From positions 245,141 through 309,140 of the forward strand of contig JAITMC010000035.1 of assembly GCA_031277615.1 (NCBI GenBank): 64,000 bases of DNA, in the 5' to 3' direction. The stretch is from Chryseobacterium sp. (GTDB lineage: Bacteria; Bacteroidota; Bacteroidia; Flavobacteriales; Weeksellaceae). Of the stretch, positions 25,123 through 36,618 are shown piece by piece (position 1 is the stretch's first letter; the number at the start of each line of letters is the position of its first letter). The translations under genes and the position numbers were made by a program. The notes below the pieces were generated by a model. That model ran no database searches. It had not been told where the DNA came from and was given only the letters and a program-made list of their open reading frames with translations.

Positions 25123-28100
25123 TTAGTTAAGGTCTTCGAATTCTTTCTTAGAACCTACAATTACACTCTGGTACTCTTTCAGACCTGTACCTGCAGGAAT
25201 TCTGTGTCCTACGATTACATTTTCTTTAAGACCACCAAGAGCATCTACCTTACCGGCTACTGCAGCTTCGTTAAGTACTTTTGTAGTTTCCTGGAAGGAT
25301 GCTGCAGACATGAACGACTTAGTCTGAAGAGCGGCTCTTGTAATACCCTGAAGTACAGGCGTTGCTGTCGCAGGAAGGGCTTCTCTTACTTCTACCAAGG
25401 CCTGGTCTTCACGTCTCAGTTTAGAGTTCTCATCTCTTAATTCTCTTGCCGTAATCATCTGACCTGGTCTGAATTCTTTAGAATCACCAGCTTCAACCAC
25501 TACTTTAAGACCGAATACTCTGTTGTTTTCTTCAAGGAAGTCATATTTATGCTCAAGAGCGCCTTCAAGGAACTGAGTATCTCCTCCATCCACGATAGAT
25601 ACTTTGGTCATCATCTGTCTTACGATGATTTCGAAGTGCTTATCGTCGATTTTTACCCCCTGTAGACGGTAAACCTCCTGGATTTCGTTTACTAAGTATT
25701 CCTGAACAGCTGTTGGGCCTTTAATTCTTAAGATATCGTCCGGAGTGATGGAACCGTCAGAAAGTGGTGAACCTGCTCTCACGAAGTCATTCTCCTGTAC
25801 CAAGATCTGGTTGGATAATTTAACCAGGTAAATTTTTCTTTCTCCAGTTTTAGCTTCAACGATCAATTCACGGTTACCTCTCTTGATTTTTCCGTAAGAA
25901 ACTACCCCGTCGATTTCAGTAACCACCGCTGGGTTTGAAGGGTTTCTTGCTTCGAATAATTCGGTAACTCTCGGAAGACCTCCGGTGATATCCCCTGCTT
26001 TTGCAGATTTTCTTGGGATCTTAATCAGGACTTTACCAGCCTTGATTTTCTCACCATCGTTTACCATTAAGTGGGCTCCTACCGGTAAGTTGTAAGCTTT
26101 CTGCTCAACACCTTTAGAGTCTACCACCTTCAGGGTAGGTACGGCTTTCTTATTTCTTGATTCAGAGATTACTTTCTCTTCGAATCCTGTCTGTTCATCA
26201 ATTTCAAGCTGGAATGAAATACCCTGGATGATATCCTCGTATTCTACCTTACCTGAAGTTTCAGCAATAATTACCGCGTTATACGGATCCCATCTACAGA
26301 TTGTATCCCCTTTCTTCACTTTATCACCTGGTTTAACAGATAATATAGATCCGTAAGGTACGTTAGCTACCATTAATGGAGTTCTGGACTCATTATCAGC
26401 AACTAATCTGAATTCTGTTGAACGGGAAACGACAACCTCAGCTGTATTACCGTTTTCATCTTCAGAAGTAATTGTTCTTACTTCATCCATTTCAACGATA
26501 CCGTCTCTTCTTGCAACGATAGATGGGTTTTCTGATACGTTTCCTGCAGTACCCCCTTGGTGGAAGGTTCTCAACGTAAGCTGAGTTCCTGGTTCCCCAA
26601 TTGACTGTGCTGCAATTACACCTACCGCTTCACCCATGTGAATCATCTTACCTGTTGCTAAGTTTCTACCGTAACATTTCGCACAGATCCCTTTCTTAGC
26701 TTCACAAGTAAGTGGAGAACGTACTTCAACGGCTTCTAATCCTGCTTCTTCAATTCTCTTGGCTAATTGCTCAGTAATTACCTGATCTGCTTCAGTGATT
26801 AATTCATCACTTTCAGGATCATAGATGTTATGAAGAGATACTCTACCTAAGATTCTTTCAGAGATTTTTTCAACGATCTCGTCATTTTTCTTAAGTGCAG
26901 TAACTTCTGTTCCTCTTAGCGTTCCACAGTCATCTTCTGTAACGATAACGTCCTGTGCAACGTCTACCAATCTTCTCGTTAAGTAACCGGCATCGGCTGT
27001 CTTAAGAGCGGTATCCGCAAGACCTTTACGGGCACCGTGGGTAGAGATAAAGTACTCTAAGATGGAAAGCCCTTCCTTAAAGTTGGCAAGGATCGGGTTT
27101 TCGATGATCTCCGCACCGGTAGAACCGGCTTTTTGCGGTTTCGCCATCAAACCTCTCATCCCTGATAACTGACGGATCTGTTCCTTAGACCCCCTCGCCC
27201 CAGAGTCAAGCATCATGTATACAGAGTTGAAACCACCCTGGTCGGTTTTCATTCTGCTCATGATCATTTCAGTTAATCCGGCGTTGGTGTTTGTCCAAAC
27301 GTCGATTACCTGGTTATAACGTTCTGTATCGGTAATCAGACCCATGTTATAGTTAGCTCTGATTTCGTCAACAGTTTCGATAGATTGTGCAATCATCTGC
27401 TTTTTCTCCACAGGTACTACGATATCTCCAAGAGAGAATGACAGACCTCCTTTGAATGCATTTGAATACCCCAGATCTTTCATCGCATCAAGGAACTTCA
27501 CCGTTGTAGGGAAGTCGGTATCAGCAAGGATCTTACCGATAACGTTTCTCAATGATTTCTTCGTAAGAAGTTCATTGATGTATCCTACCTGCTTAGGTAC
27601 GATCTGGTTGAATAAGATTCTACCTACAGAAGTTTCGATCAGCCTTGTTACCAACTGTCCGTCTTCTTTTACAGGAAGTCTGCATCTTACTTTAGCGTTC
27701 AATGAAACTCTTCCTTCAGCGTAAGCGATTTCCGCTTCTTCCGGAGAGTAGAATGCAAGCCCTTCTCCTTTTACTTTCATCTCTTCAGTAGAACTTAATT
27801 CTTTGGTCATGAAATAAAGACCAAGAACCATGTCCTGAGAAGGTACGGTAATCGGAGAACCGTTTGCAGGGTTCAAAATGTTCTGAGAACCTAACATCAG
27901 TAACTGAGCTTCAAGGATCGCCTCAGGGCCTAGCGGTAAGTGTACCGCCATCTGGTCACCATCAAAGTCGGCGTTGAATGCTGTTGTTACCAACGGGTGA
28001 AGCTGGATTGCTTTACCTTCGATCATCTTAGGCTGGAATGCCTGAATACCCAGTCTGTGAAGCGTAGGTGCCCTGTTCAATAGTACCGGGTGGCCTTTCA

Positions 28101-29388
28101 TCACGTTTTCAAGGATATCATATACTACAGGCTCTTTTCTGTCGATGATTCTCTTGGCAGATTTTACGGTTTTTACAATTCCTCTCTCGATTAGTTTTCT
28201 AATGATGAATGGTTTGTAAAGTTCTGCTGCCATATCTTTAGGAATACCACACTCGTGAAGCTGTAAGTTAGGACCTACAACAATTACCGAACGCGCAGAG
28301 TAGTCAACCCTTTTCCCTAGTAAGTTCTGACGGAAACGACCCTGCTTACCTTTCAATGAATCTGAAAGTGATTTCAATGGTCTGTTTGATTCAGATTTTA
28401 CGGCAGAAGATTTTCTTGTATTATCGAATAATGAATCTACTGATTCCTGAAGCATACGCTTCTCGTTTCTTAAGATTACTTCAGGAGCTTTAATCTCCAA
28501 TAGTCTCTTCAGACGGTTGTTTCTGATGATAACTCTTCTGTAAAGGTCATTTAAGTCGGAAGTTGCGAAACGTCCTCCATCCAATGGAACCAATGGTCTT
28601 AATTCCGGTGGGATAACAGGAAGTACACGCATGATCATCCACTCAGGCTTATTGATCATTCTTGTATTGGCACCTCTTAATGCTTCTACAACGTTCAATC
28701 TTTTAAGAGCTTCAGTTCTTCTCTGCTTGGAACCTTCGTTGTGAGCTTTGTGTCTCAGGTCGAAAGACAATGCATCAAGATCAATTCTCTTTAACAGATC
28801 TTCAACAGCTTCAGCACCCATTCTGGCGATGAATTTGTTTGGATCGGAATCATCAAGATACTGGTTTTCCACAGGAAGGGTTTCCATGATATCAAGGTAT
28901 TCTTCTTCTGTAAGGAATTCCATGTGTTCGAAATCAGAACCGTCTAATTTCTTGGCAATCCCCTGCTGGATCACTACATATCTTTCGTAGTAGATGATCA
29001 TATCCAGTTTCTTGGAAGGAATTCCAAGAAGGTAACCGATCTTGTTTGGTAAAGAACGGAAATACCAGATATGTGCAATAGGAACGACAAGGTTGATGTG
29101 TCCGATTCTTTCTCTTCTTACTTTTTTCTCAGTAACTTCTACACCACAACGGTCACAGACGATTCCTTTATAACGGATTCTTTTGTATTTACCACAGGCA
29201 CACTCGTAATCCTTTACGGGACCGAAGATCTTTTCACAGAATAACCCGTCTCTTTCAGGTTTGTGCGTTCTGTAGTTAATAGTTTCCGGTTTCAGAACTT
29301 CTCCTCTGGATTCCTGAAGAATGGATTCCGGTGAAGCTAAACCGATGGTTATTTTATTAAATCTACTTGATTTATTTTTATTTGACAT
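25123..29388 (-). CDS. rpoC: RNA polymerase subunit beta'
   Basis: 1421 residues, normal for Bacteroidota. The first zinc site is at about residues 58-80 (CACGKYKR... CDRCG). The catalytic Mg-binding loop NADFDGDQ is at about 469-476. The second zinc region ends [13 protein letters not shown] near 890-905, followed by [21 protein letters not shown] of the trigger-loop/bridge region. C-terminal omega-contact region includes GHRIPAGTG. Transcribed after rpoB with 125 bases between, a stretch that holds a heptamer repeat and a hairpin instead of an ordinary leader. Confidence 0.98.
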   Translation of the reverse strand: MSNKNKSSRFNKITIGLASPESILQESRGEVLKPETINYRTHKPERDGLFCEKIFGPVKDYECACGKYKRIRYKGIVCDRCGVEVTEKKVRRERIGHINLVVPIAHIWYFRSLPNKIGYLLGIPSKKLDMIIYYERYVVIQQGIAKKLDGSDFEHMEFLTEEEYLDIMETLPVENQYLDDSDPNKFIARMGAEAVEDLLKRIDLDALSFDLRHKAHNEGSKQRRTEALKRLNVVEALRGANTRMINKPEWMIMRVLPVIPPELRPLVPLDGGRFATSDLNDLYRRVIIRNNRLKRLLEIKAPEVILRNEKRMLQESVDSLFDNTRKSSAVKSESNRPLKSLSDSLKGKQGRFRQNLLGKRVDYSARSVIVVGPNLQLHECGIPKDMAAELYKPFIIRKLIERGIVKTVKSAKRIIDRKEPVVYDILENVMKGHPVLLNRAPTLHRLGIQAFQPKMIEGKAIQLHPLVTTAFNADFDGDQMAVHLPLGPEAILEAQLLMLGSQNILNPANGSPITVPSQDMVLGLYFMTKELSSTEEMKVKGEGLAFYSPEEAEIAYAEGRVSLNAKVRCRLPVKEDGQLVTRLIETSVGRILFNQIVPKQVGYINELLTKKSLRNVIGKILADTDFPTTVKFLDAMKDLGYSNAFKGGLSFSLGDIVVPVEKKQMIAQSIETVDEIRANYNMGLITDTERYNQVIDVWTNTNAGLTEMIMSRMKTDQGGFNSVYMMLDSGARGSKEQIRQLSGMRGLMAKPQKAGSTGAEIIENPILANFKEGLSILEYFISTHGARKGLADTALKTADAGYLTRRLVDVAQDVIVTEDDCGTLRGTEVTALKKNDEIVEKISERILGRVSLHNIYDPESDELITEADQVITEQLAKRIEEAGLEAVEVRSPLTCEAKKGICAKCYGRNLATGKMIHMGEAVGVIAAQSIGEPGTQLTLRTFHQGGTAGNVSENPSIVARRDGIVEMDEVRTITSEDENGNTAEVVVSRSTEFRLVADNESRTPLMVANVPYGSILSVKPGDKVKKGDTICRWDPYNAVIIAETSGKVEYEDIIQGISFQLEIDEQTGFEEKVISESRNKKAVPTLKVVDSKGVEQKAYNLPVGAHLMVNDGEKIKAGKVLIKIPRKSAKAGDITGGLPRVTELFEARNPSNPAVVTEIDGVVSYGKIKRGNRELIVEAKTGERKIYLVKLSNQILVQENDFVRAGSPLSDGSITPDDILRIKGPTAVQEYLVNEIQEVYRLQGVKIDDKHFEIIVRQMMTKVSIVDGGDTQFLEGALEHKYDFLEENNRVFGLKVVVEAGDSKEFRPGQMITARELRDENSKLRREDQALVEVREALPATATPVLQGITRAALQTKSFMSAASFQETTKVLNEAAVAGKVDALGGLKENVIVGHRIPAGTGLKEYQSVIVGSKKEFEDLN

Positions 29389-29400
29389 TTTTTATGAATT

Positions 29401-29428
29401 TGAGATTTGAGATTTGAGATTTGAGATT
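29401..29428. repeat. Four tandem TGAGATT heptamers just upstream of rpoC
   Basis: Four perfect head-to-tail copies (AATCTCA on the coding strand), ending 12 bases before the rpoC ATG. Such a simple repeat can change copy number by slippage and so alter the 5' end of the rpoC reading region. Confidence 0.8.
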
Positions 29429-29463
29429 AATGAATCTCTAAAATTTATTTTGAATTTTATTTA

Positions 29464-29481
29464 AAATCTGCGGACAGATTT
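29464..29481 (-). other. Small hairpin in the rpoB-rpoC spacer
   Basis: AAATCTG and CAGATTT form a 7-bp stem with a 4-base loop (UCCG in the minus-strand transcript). It has no T-tract and is not an obvious terminator; it could be an RNA-processing or pause site. Confidence 0.4.
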
Positions 29482-29513
29482 CAAATTTCAAATAAATTAA
29501 TTTCAAATCGAAT

Positions 29514-32500
29514 TTATTCCTCAAGTCTTACGTCTAATCCAAGACCTTGCAGCTCGTGAAGCAATACGTTGAAAGATTCAGGGATACCTGGTTCAGGCAT
29601 CGATTCACCTTTTGCAATCGCTTCATAAGTTTTTGCTCTACCAATCACGTCATCCGACTTCACAGTAAGGATCTCTCTAAGGATGTTCGATGCTCCGAAT
29701 GCTTCAAGAGCCCAAACCTCCATCTCTCCGAATCTCTGACCTCCGAACTGAGCTTTACCTCCTAACGGCTGCTGAGTAATCAATGAGTAAGGACCAATTG
29801 AACGTGCGTGCATCTTATCATCCACCATGTGACCCAGTTTCAGCATGTAGATAATACCTACCGTTGCTGCCTGAGTAAATCTTTCTCCGGTACCTCCATC
29901 ATAAAGGTAAGTGTGACCGAATTTAGGAAGACCTGCTTTATCCGTATATTCAGTGATCTGATCAAGGCTTGCTCCGTCGAAGATTGGTGTAGCGAACTTC
30001 AGTCCTAATTTCTGACCGGCCCATCCAAGAACGGTTTCATAAATCTGACCGATGTTCATACGGGAAGGTACCCCAAGTGGATTCAATACGATATCTACCG
30101 GTGTTCCGTCCTCAAGGAATGGCATATCTTCTTCACGAACGATTCTTGAAACGATCCCTTTGTTACCGTGACGTCCTGCCATTTTATCTCCTACGTTCAG
30201 CTTACGTTTCTTAGCGATGTAAACTTTAGCAAGCTTCATGATTCCTGCCGGAAGTTCGTCTCCGATTGAAATAGCAAATTTCTCACGGTTTTTAACTCCC
30301 TGAATATCATTAAACTTGATTTTGTAGTTGTGAATTAATTGTTTGATCAATTCATTTTTGTCTGCGTCAACTGTCCAGTCTGAACCGCTAACGTTTACGT
30401 AATCTTCAACTGAAGTTAATAACTTATGAGTAAACTTCACTCCTTTACCGATAATTTCTTCATCAAGGTCGTTTTTCACTCCCTGAGATGTTTTACCGCT
30501 TACCAGTGTGTTTAATTTTTCAATTAAAGTGTTTCTCAACTCGTCAAACTTAGCCTTGTAAGTGTTTTCAATTTCTTCAAGTTTAAGTTTTTCTTCAGTT
30601 CTTTTCTTTTTATCTTTAATGTTTCTTGAGAATAGCTTCTTGTTGATTACCACCCCTCTTAATGAAGAGTCAGCTTTCAATGAGGCATCTTTCACATCAC
30701 CAGCTTTATCACCGAAGATTGCTCTAAGAAGTTTTTCTTCAGGAGTAGGATCTGATTCTCCTTTTGGAGTAATCTTACCGATCATGATGTCTCCAGGCTT
30801 CACTTCAGCACCGATTCTGATCATACCGTTCTCATCAAGATCTTTGGTAGCTTCTTCAGAAACGTTTGGAATATCTGCTGTAAGCTCTTCCATACCCAGT
30901 TTGGTATCACGAACTTCAAGAGAATATTCATCTACGTGGATAGAAGTAAACCAATCTTCACGTACAACTTTTTCGTTGATTACGATAGCATCCTCAAAGT
31001 TGTATCCTTTCCAAGGCATGAACGCAACCACCAGGTTTCTACCAAGAGCCAATTCTCCGTTTTCAGTCGCATAACCGTCACAAAGAACCTGTCCTTTTTC
31101 CACTACATCACCAACTCTTACGTTTGGTCTCAGGGTAATGGTTGTACTCTGGTTGGTTTTTCTGAACTTGGTAAGGTTATATGTTTTAGTAGCAGACTCG
31201 AATTGTACTAAATCTTCGTCTTCGCTTCTTTCATATTTAATAGTGATCTTATCAGCATCTACATATTCTACAGTACCTGTACCTTCAGCATTGATCAGAA
31301 TTCTTGAATCTTTCGCAACCTGCTGTTCCAGACCTGTCCCTACAATCGGAGCCTGTGGCTTCAATAACGGAACGGCCTGACGCATCATGTTGGATCCCAT
31401 CAAGGCACGGTTCGCATCATCATGTTCAAGGAACGGAATCAATGAAGCGGAAATACCGGAGATCTGGTTAGGTGCAACGTCGATAAGGTCAACCTGCTGA
31501 GGCTCCACTACCGGGTAATCACCATCCAGTCTTGCGATAATTCTGTCTGTCTCAAATTCACCGTTGTCATTCAGTTCAACGTTAGCCTGAGCAATTACTT
31601 TTTCTTCTTCGTCTTCAGCATTTAAGTAGATAGGATCGGCATTAAGCTCGATTTTACCGTTTTCTACTTTTCTGTATGGAGTTTCGATGAAACCAAGTCT
31701 GTTGATTTTTGCGTAGATCCCTAAAGATGAAATCAAACCGATGTTTGGTCCTTCCGGAGTTTCAATCGGACAGATTCTTCCGTAGTGGGTATGGTGAACG
31801 TCACGAACCTCGAAACCTGCTCTTTCTCTTGATAAACCACCTGGCCCCAGTGCAGAAAGTCTACGCTTGTGCGTGATTTCTGAAAGCGGGTTGGTCTGGT
31901 CCATGAACTGAGACAGCTGGTTGGTACCGAAGAACGAGTTGATTACAGACGTTAAGGTCTTAGCATTGACAAGGTCAAGTGGAGTAAAGATTTCGTTATC
32001 TCTAACGTTCATTCTTTCCTTGATGGTTCTTGCAATTCTTGAAAGACCTACTCCGAACTGTCCTGCCAATTGCTCACCAACTGTTTTAATTCTTCTGTTG
32101 GATAAGTGGTCGATATCATCCACCTCAGCTTTAGAGTTAACAAGCTCGATAAGGTGTCTTACGATCGCAATGATATCTTCTTTGGTAAGAACTTCAGTAG
32201 TAGTAGGGATATTAAGACCTAACTTTTTGTTTAGTCTGTAACGTCCTACTTCACCAAGAGAGTATCTCTGCTCAGAGAAGAATAATTTTTCAATGATTCC
32301 TCTTGCTGTTTCCTCATCTGGCGGATCTGCGTTTCTTAACTGACGATAGATGTACTCTACGGCTTCTTTCTCAGAGTTCGTAGGGTCTTTCTGTAATGTA
32401 TTCTGGATGATAGAGAATTCGTTGCTGTTTTCTTTGTGAATCAGGATAGATTTCACACCGGCATCCAGGATAAGATCCAAATGTTCTTTTTCAAGGATCG

Positions 32501-33335
32501 TCTCTCTATCTAAGATGATTTCGTTTCTTTCGATGGAAACTACTTCACCTGTATCTTCGTCTACGAAATCTTCGAACCAAGTGTTCAATACTCTCGCAGC
32601 CAATGTTCTTCCCTCTATTTTTTTAAGGGCCGCTTTAGAAACTTTCACTTCTTCCGCAAGGTCGAAGATCTGAAGGATATCCTTATCAGATTCGTACCCG
32701 ATAGCTCTTAATAAAGTTGTTAATGGTAATTTTTTCTTACGGTCGATATACGCGTACATTACGCTGTTGATATCGGTTGTAAATTCCATCCAAGATCCTT
32801 TGAAAGGGATAATTCTTGAATAGTAAAGCTTGGTTCCGTTTGCGTGGTAAGTCTGTCCGAAGAATACCCCAGGTGAACGGTGTAACTGCGTAACGATAAC
32901 TCTTTCAGCACCGTTGATGATGAAAGATCCACTAGGCGTCATATAAGGAACCGGGCCTAAGTACACATCCTGCACCACAGTTTGGAAATCCTCGTGCTCA
33001 GGGTCTGTACAATACAATTTAAGTCTTGCTTTAAGAGGCACGGAATACGTTAATCCTCTTTCCACACACTCGTCAATTGAATAACGTGGAGAATCTACCA
33101 GATAATCCAGGAATTCCAATACGAATTGGTTTCTGGAATCGGTAATCGGGAAATTTTCCTGGAAGGTTTTGTACAAACCTTCGTCTGTTCTGTCTTCCGG
33201 AAGCGTATCAAGCTGGAAAAACTCTCTGAAAGACTCAATCTGGATATCCAGGAAGTCAGGAGTGATGATTTTTCCTTTCGCTGATGAGAAATTAATTCTC
33301 TGATTCCCCCTAGTTGTTGCTGTTGTTTTACTCAT
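29514..33335 (-). CDS. rpoB: RNA polymerase subunit beta
   Basis: 1273 residues. The rifampicin-binding region reads [20 protein letters not shown] then RLSALGPGG at about residues 472-500, with the classic resistance positions (Gln, Asp, His, Arg, Ser, Leu) all in the sensitive form. Further conserved segments are [33 protein letters not shown] and [12 protein letters not shown]. It is unusual in being separated from rplL by about 9.6 kb of surface-protein genes. It has its own candidate promoter and an upstream leader of about 320 bases. Confidence 0.98.
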   Translation of the reverse strand: MSKTTATTRGNQRINFSSAKGKIITPDFLDIQIESFREFFQLDTLPEDRTDEGLYKTFQENFPITDSRNQFVLEFLDYLVDSPRYSIDECVERGLTYSVPLKARLKLYCTDPEHEDFQTVVQDVYLGPVPYMTPSGSFIINGAERVIVTQLHRSPGVFFGQTYHANGTKLYYSRIIPFKGSWMEFTTDINSVMYAYIDRKKKLPLTTLLRAIGYESDKDILQIFDLAEEVKVSKAALKKIEGRTLAARVLNTWFEDFVDEDTGEVVSIERNEIILDRETILEKEHLDLILDAGVKSILIHKENSNEFSIIQNTLQKDPTNSEKEAVEYIYRQLRNADPPDEETARGIIEKLFFSEQRYSLGEVGRYRLNKKLGLNIPTTTEVLTKEDIIAIVRHLIELVNSKAEVDDIDHLSNRRIKTVGEQLAGQFGVGLSRIARTIKERMNVRDNEIFTPLDLVNAKTLTSVINSFFGTNQLSQFMDQTNPLSEITHKRRLSALGPGGLSRERAGFEVRDVHHTHYGRICPIETPEGPNIGLISSLGIYAKINRLGFIETPYRKVENGKIELNADPIYLNAEDEEEKVIAQANVELNDNGEFETDRIIARLDGDYPVVEPQQVDLIDVAPNQISGISASLIPFLEHDDANRALMGSNMMRQAVPLLKPQAPIVGTGLEQQVAKDSRILINAEGTGTVEYVDADKITIKYERSEDEDLVQFESATKTYNLTKFRKTNQSTTITLRPNVRVGDVVEKGQVLCDGYATENGELALGRNLVVAFMPWKGYNFEDAIVINEKVVREDWFTSIHVDEYSLEVRDTKLGMEELTADIPNVSEEATKDLDENGMIRIGAEVKPGDIMIGKITPKGESDPTPEEKLLRAIFGDKAGDVKDASLKADSSLRGVVINKKLFSRNIKDKKKRTEEKLKLEEIENTYKAKFDELRNTLIEKLNTLVSGKTSQGVKNDLDEEIIGKGVKFTHKLLTSVEDYVNVSGSDWTVDADKNELIKQLIHNYKIKFNDIQGVKNREKFAISIGDELPAGIMKLAKVYIAKKRKLNVGDKMAGRHGNKGIVSRIVREEDMPFLEDGTPVDIVLNPLGVPSRMNIGQIYETVLGWAGQKLGLKFATPIFDGASLDQITEYTDKAGLPKFGHTYLYDGGTGERFTQAATVGIIYMLKLGHMVDDKMHARSIGPYSLITQQPLGGKAQFGGQRFGEMEVWALEAFGASNILREILTVKSDDVIGRAKTYEAIAKGESMPEPGIPESFNVLLHELQGLGLDVRLEE

Positions 33336-33661
33336 AAAACTTTTAAGAAAGGGTTAAAAAATATTTTGATTTATTACAAAAAATATCAGAAGAGAAGCAA
33401 GAAACAAGATAAAAGCAAAAGGTAAAAGTGTTTTTGGCGCTCACAAAGGACCTCAGAGTCTTTTAACCTGGCACTTGGCTCTTTCTAACTGCAACACTGG
33501 TATATCTTTTCACAGCGTAATGCAAAATATTTTTATTACTTTTGAGGCAGAAATTTGCCGCATTATCTATATACACGAAGTCTCTTTCACATTTCTCAAT
33601 GAAAGAGCTGATTTTCAATATTTTATAGATGTACAAACAATTATTCGCGCCAAAAGAGGGA
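33336..33661 (-). other. Long untranslated leader of rpoB
   Basis: About 320 bases between the candidate promoter and the rpoB ATG with no supported ORF. It includes a 7-bp stem CTCTTTC / GAAAGAG (33581-33606 region). Most of the stretch is unexplained and could hold an autoregulatory or attenuation structure. Confidence 0.45.
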
Positions 33662-33692
33662 CAAAATTACAACTTTTTTTTCATTTACACAA
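33662..33692 (-). promoter_or_regulatory. Candidate rpoB promoter
   Basis: On the minus strand TTG (33692-33690), then 20 bases, then TAATTTTG (33669-33662), matching the Bacteroidota consensus. It lies between the terminator of the surface cassette and rpoB. Confidence 0.55.
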
Positions 33693-33935
33693 ATAAAAAA
33701 CCTTCATAATGAAGCGGTTAAAACTTTTAAAGAAAGATTTCAGAAGTTATCTGAGGTAATGAAATAAGGAAACGCAGTACTCATACACCATACAGCCAAA
33801 TTCAACAGCAGAGGAATACAGGCTTTTATAAAAAAGATTCAAACATCAAAATAATCTTCGCGAATTATCAACCGACAGGTTCCGCAACTCATTTATTTCC
33901 AAACAAATTCAATTAACCTCACTGATTTGCACCAT

Positions 33936-33959
33936 AAAAAAGCCACTCTTTCGAGTGGC
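33936..33959 (-). terminator. Terminator of surface cassette 2
   Basis: GCCACTC / GAGTGGC stem with loop TTTC and AAAAAA on the left (T-run on the minus strand), 28 bases after the stop of the 864-residue protein. Confidence 0.85.
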
Positions 33960-33986
33960 CTGGTCAAGTTTTAAAAAGTACGTTGA

Positions 33987-36581
33987 TTATTTAACGATTA
34001 CCTTATAGGACTTCACAGTCGTTTTTGTTTCTACTTTAATGATATAGATTCCTGACGGCAATGAAGAAGTATTGATTTCGGCATTACCCTTGAACTGATC
34101 TGACCTGATCATCTGCCCCTGTGCGGAGAAAATGGTATATGCACCTCCTTCTTCGGATCTCAGGTTAAGATTTTCGCCTGATTTTACAGGGTTAGGATAA
34201 ATTTTAACATCATTTGCTGTTGCTGCAACTTCTGTTTCTACAGCCTTCCCGGTTCTCATCTGTGCATTTTTAAGCTGTGAAGCATATGGAGAAAGCGGAG
34301 ATCCCGGTGCCCCTCTTTTTACAAGGTCTGTATCTACCACAGCCTGAATACCATCTTTATCCAGATCATTAATTCTGGAAATGAATCCACCTCCCAGATC
34401 ATCCAGGTTATCTTTTCCAATCGCATACAGATCAAAATCGGAACCGTTGGAAGTAATATCAAGGAAATCAGGTTTATCATCACCATCCGTATTTTTGATC
34501 GGATATTTCATAATTCCGGAGTCAGGATAGGTTTCCAGAATATCGGCAATTCCGTTCTGTCCTACCGGCACATTGGCATCGATAATTCCGTTGCGGTCTG
34601 CATCAATCTGACTGATAACAGAAGCTGGAATGCCTGATTCAAACAGATCCAGGATACCGTCGTTATCAGAATCCAGATCACGGTAGTTCGGTACAGAGTC
34701 TCCAAGAACCGAAACAAACAATAAGTCTCCTTCTGAATCATCATCTTCAAACTGTCCGTTGTTGTCAGCATCTTCTATAGCATCCGGAATTCCGTCATTA
34801 TCAGAATCAAGGTCGCAGGCATCTACCACTCCGTCTCCGTCTGTATCGATTGTAGGCGATTTGTCATTGACAACGGTACAACCTTCAGCACAATCCGGAA
34901 TACCGTTACCATTGTTATCAATACTGTCATCACCGTTCGGGCACTGATCGAAACAGTTCGGAACTCCATCATTATCATCATCTCTGCTAGCAAAGGCATT
35001 GTAAATGTTATAACTCTGCGGAAGGCGTACTGCTGTTCCGCTGTAGAAGGTCACTTTAATACGGTTGAAAGGCTTGGTAGACTTTCCTCCCACATAGAAT
35101 TTGTTTGAATTGGTCGTAAAAAAGTTTCCACTGATCAGGCTTCCAGTGCTGGTAAAGGTATCCGTCAGAGTATTTCCGTTATATAAGGTTACGGTAATAT
35201 TTTCCAGAACACTCACCCCAATCAGGTTCGCTGATTTTTCCAACGTAAATCCGGCATAGGTATTGGCAGGAAGCGTTGTATGGGTACCTACCGTAGCATA
35301 TGCTGAGAAAATGCTCAGGAAAGAAGCTGCCGGAATCGTAGCGGTTGCATAGTTGGAAGTATTGTTATCCACAATGGCTTCAGGATTTACCATTTTAGCA
35401 AGGATAAGTCCAAGAAAGCCAGGTCCCGATGTCCAGCTTGTTCCTGTTACCAGGTTTCCGGAGATAGCAGAACCACTGGTCTGGATTTTATCATCACAAT
35501 CGCAGGTTACCGGTTCTTCAAATGCATAATATACCTTTAAAGCTCCGATATTCACCCCTAAGGTCTGGGTAACCTTTAAACGAACCTCATTAAAAGGTTT
35601 GGTTGCCGTAAGCGTTACTTTCTGTTTTCCCGTACCGAAACCTAAAACCTTGATATTGATCAGTCCTCCGCCGTCAGATAATCTTCTGGAATCCTGAAGC
35701 TGACCATAAAGGTAAGTTTCTACCGTAATGTTTTTTAAGAATTCTGCACTTAACAGTTTTCCTTCATCATCAGGAGAGATTACAAATCCTGTTCTGTTTC
35801 CGGCCGGATAGACCTGATTTTTATCTAAAACACCTACGGAGTATGATCCTAAAAGGCCTGCAGGAAGCACGATTGAACCGTAAGAATTTTTATCTCCATC
35901 TCCAATTCTTTCTCTGTTCTGAACAAATGAAAGCGGCGCCAGAAAACTGCTGCTTCCGGACACATTTCCATCTACTCCACTTCCGGCAATGATATCATCG
36001 CAGATCCCGTTATTATCAACCGGCATTTTTGCAGGATCAAATGCAAATGCATAATATACATTCATTGCACTGAATACAGAAAGTACATTGGTCTGATACA
36101 GTCTCACCTCGTTAAATTCTTTCGTGGTCTTAAAATGCAGGAAAATCCTGTTTTTATTCCCTCCGAAAGCAGGAACTGAAAGCAGCGTACTGCTTGTTGT
36201 ACTTTCCTGAAGCACTCCGTTTTTATACGTACTGATTCTAAGTGAACTTAAAAGATCTACCGTAATAAAACTGGTTCCAAGGTCCACATTAAAACCGGTA
36301 ATATATCCGGCAGGATACGTGGTATTGGTATTTTTCACAGAGATCCCGTTTCCACTGATAAGGGAAGCAAAATTCCCCATGCTTACACTGTTGTTCAGAT
36401 TGGCATCTATTACAGGATTCATACTCCCGCTGTAACATGCAAGGCAAATTCCTGCATTGTTGACAGGTTTTGCTTCTACACCCATCCCACGGATAGGCTC
36501 ATACCCCTGCTGCCCCAATACCAGTATTGACATCACTGCCATCAGTACCGCAGAAAGTTTCTCAAATAATTTTCTTGTCAT
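33987..36581 (-). CDS. Large T9SS-secreted surface protein with TSP3 repeats (copy 2)
   Basis: 864 residues. Signal peptide (MTRKLFEKLSAVLMAVMSILVLG), then two or three beta-rich repeats of about 170 residues, each with an ICDDIIAGSG/CDCDDKIQTSG-type start. Residues about 533-720 are a calcium-binding thrombospondin type 3 region (DDDNDGVPNC, DTDGDGVVDACDLDSDNDG). The last 74 residues (from DVKIYPNPVKSGENL) are a T9SS type A sorting domain. Expected to be anchored on the cell surface. It is a paralogue of the protein at 38769-41357, and starts 37 bases after the YadA-head-like gene, so they are cotranscribed. Confidence 0.88.
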   Translation of the reverse strand: MTRKLFEKLSAVLMAVMSILVLGQQGYEPIRGMGVEAKPVNNAGICLACYSGSMNPVIDANLNNSVSMGNFASLISGNGISVKNTNTTYPAGYITGFNVDLGTSFITVDLLSSLRISTYKNGVLQESTTSSTLLSVPAFGGNKNRIFLHFKTTKEFNEVRLYQTNVLSVFSAMNVYYAFAFDPAKMPVDNNGICDDIIAGSGVDGNVSGSSSFLAPLSFVQNRERIGDGDKNSYGSIVLPAGLLGSYSVGVLDKNQVYPAGNRTGFVISPDDEGKLLSAEFLKNITVETYLYGQLQDSRRLSDGGGLINIKVLGFGTGKQKVTLTATKPFNEVRLKVTQTLGVNIGALKVYYAFEEPVTCDCDDKIQTSGSAISGNLVTGTSWTSGPGFLGLILAKMVNPEAIVDNNTSNYATATIPAASFLSIFSAYATVGTHTTLPANTYAGFTLEKSANLIGVSVLENITVTLYNGNTLTDTFTSTGSLISGNFFTTNSNKFYVGGKSTKPFNRIKVTFYSGTAVRLPQSYNIYNAFASRDDDNDGVPNCFDQCPNGDDSIDNNGNGIPDCAEGCTVVNDKSPTIDTDGDGVVDACDLDSDNDGIPDAIEDADNNGQFEDDDSEGDLLFVSVLGDSVPNYRDLDSDNDGILDLFESGIPASVISQIDADRNGIIDANVPVGQNGIADILETYPDSGIMKYPIKNTDGDDKPDFLDITSNGSDFDLYAIGKDNLDDLGGGFISRINDLDKDGIQAVVDTDLVKRGAPGSPLSPYASQLKNAQMRTGKAVETEVAATANDVKIYPNPVKSGENLNLRSEEGGAYTIFSAQGQMIRSDQFKGNAEINTSSLPSGIYIIKVETKTTVKSYKVIVK

Positions 36582-36618
36582 TTTTGTTGGTTTTATTTAA
36601 AATTTGTGTGTGTTTTTA

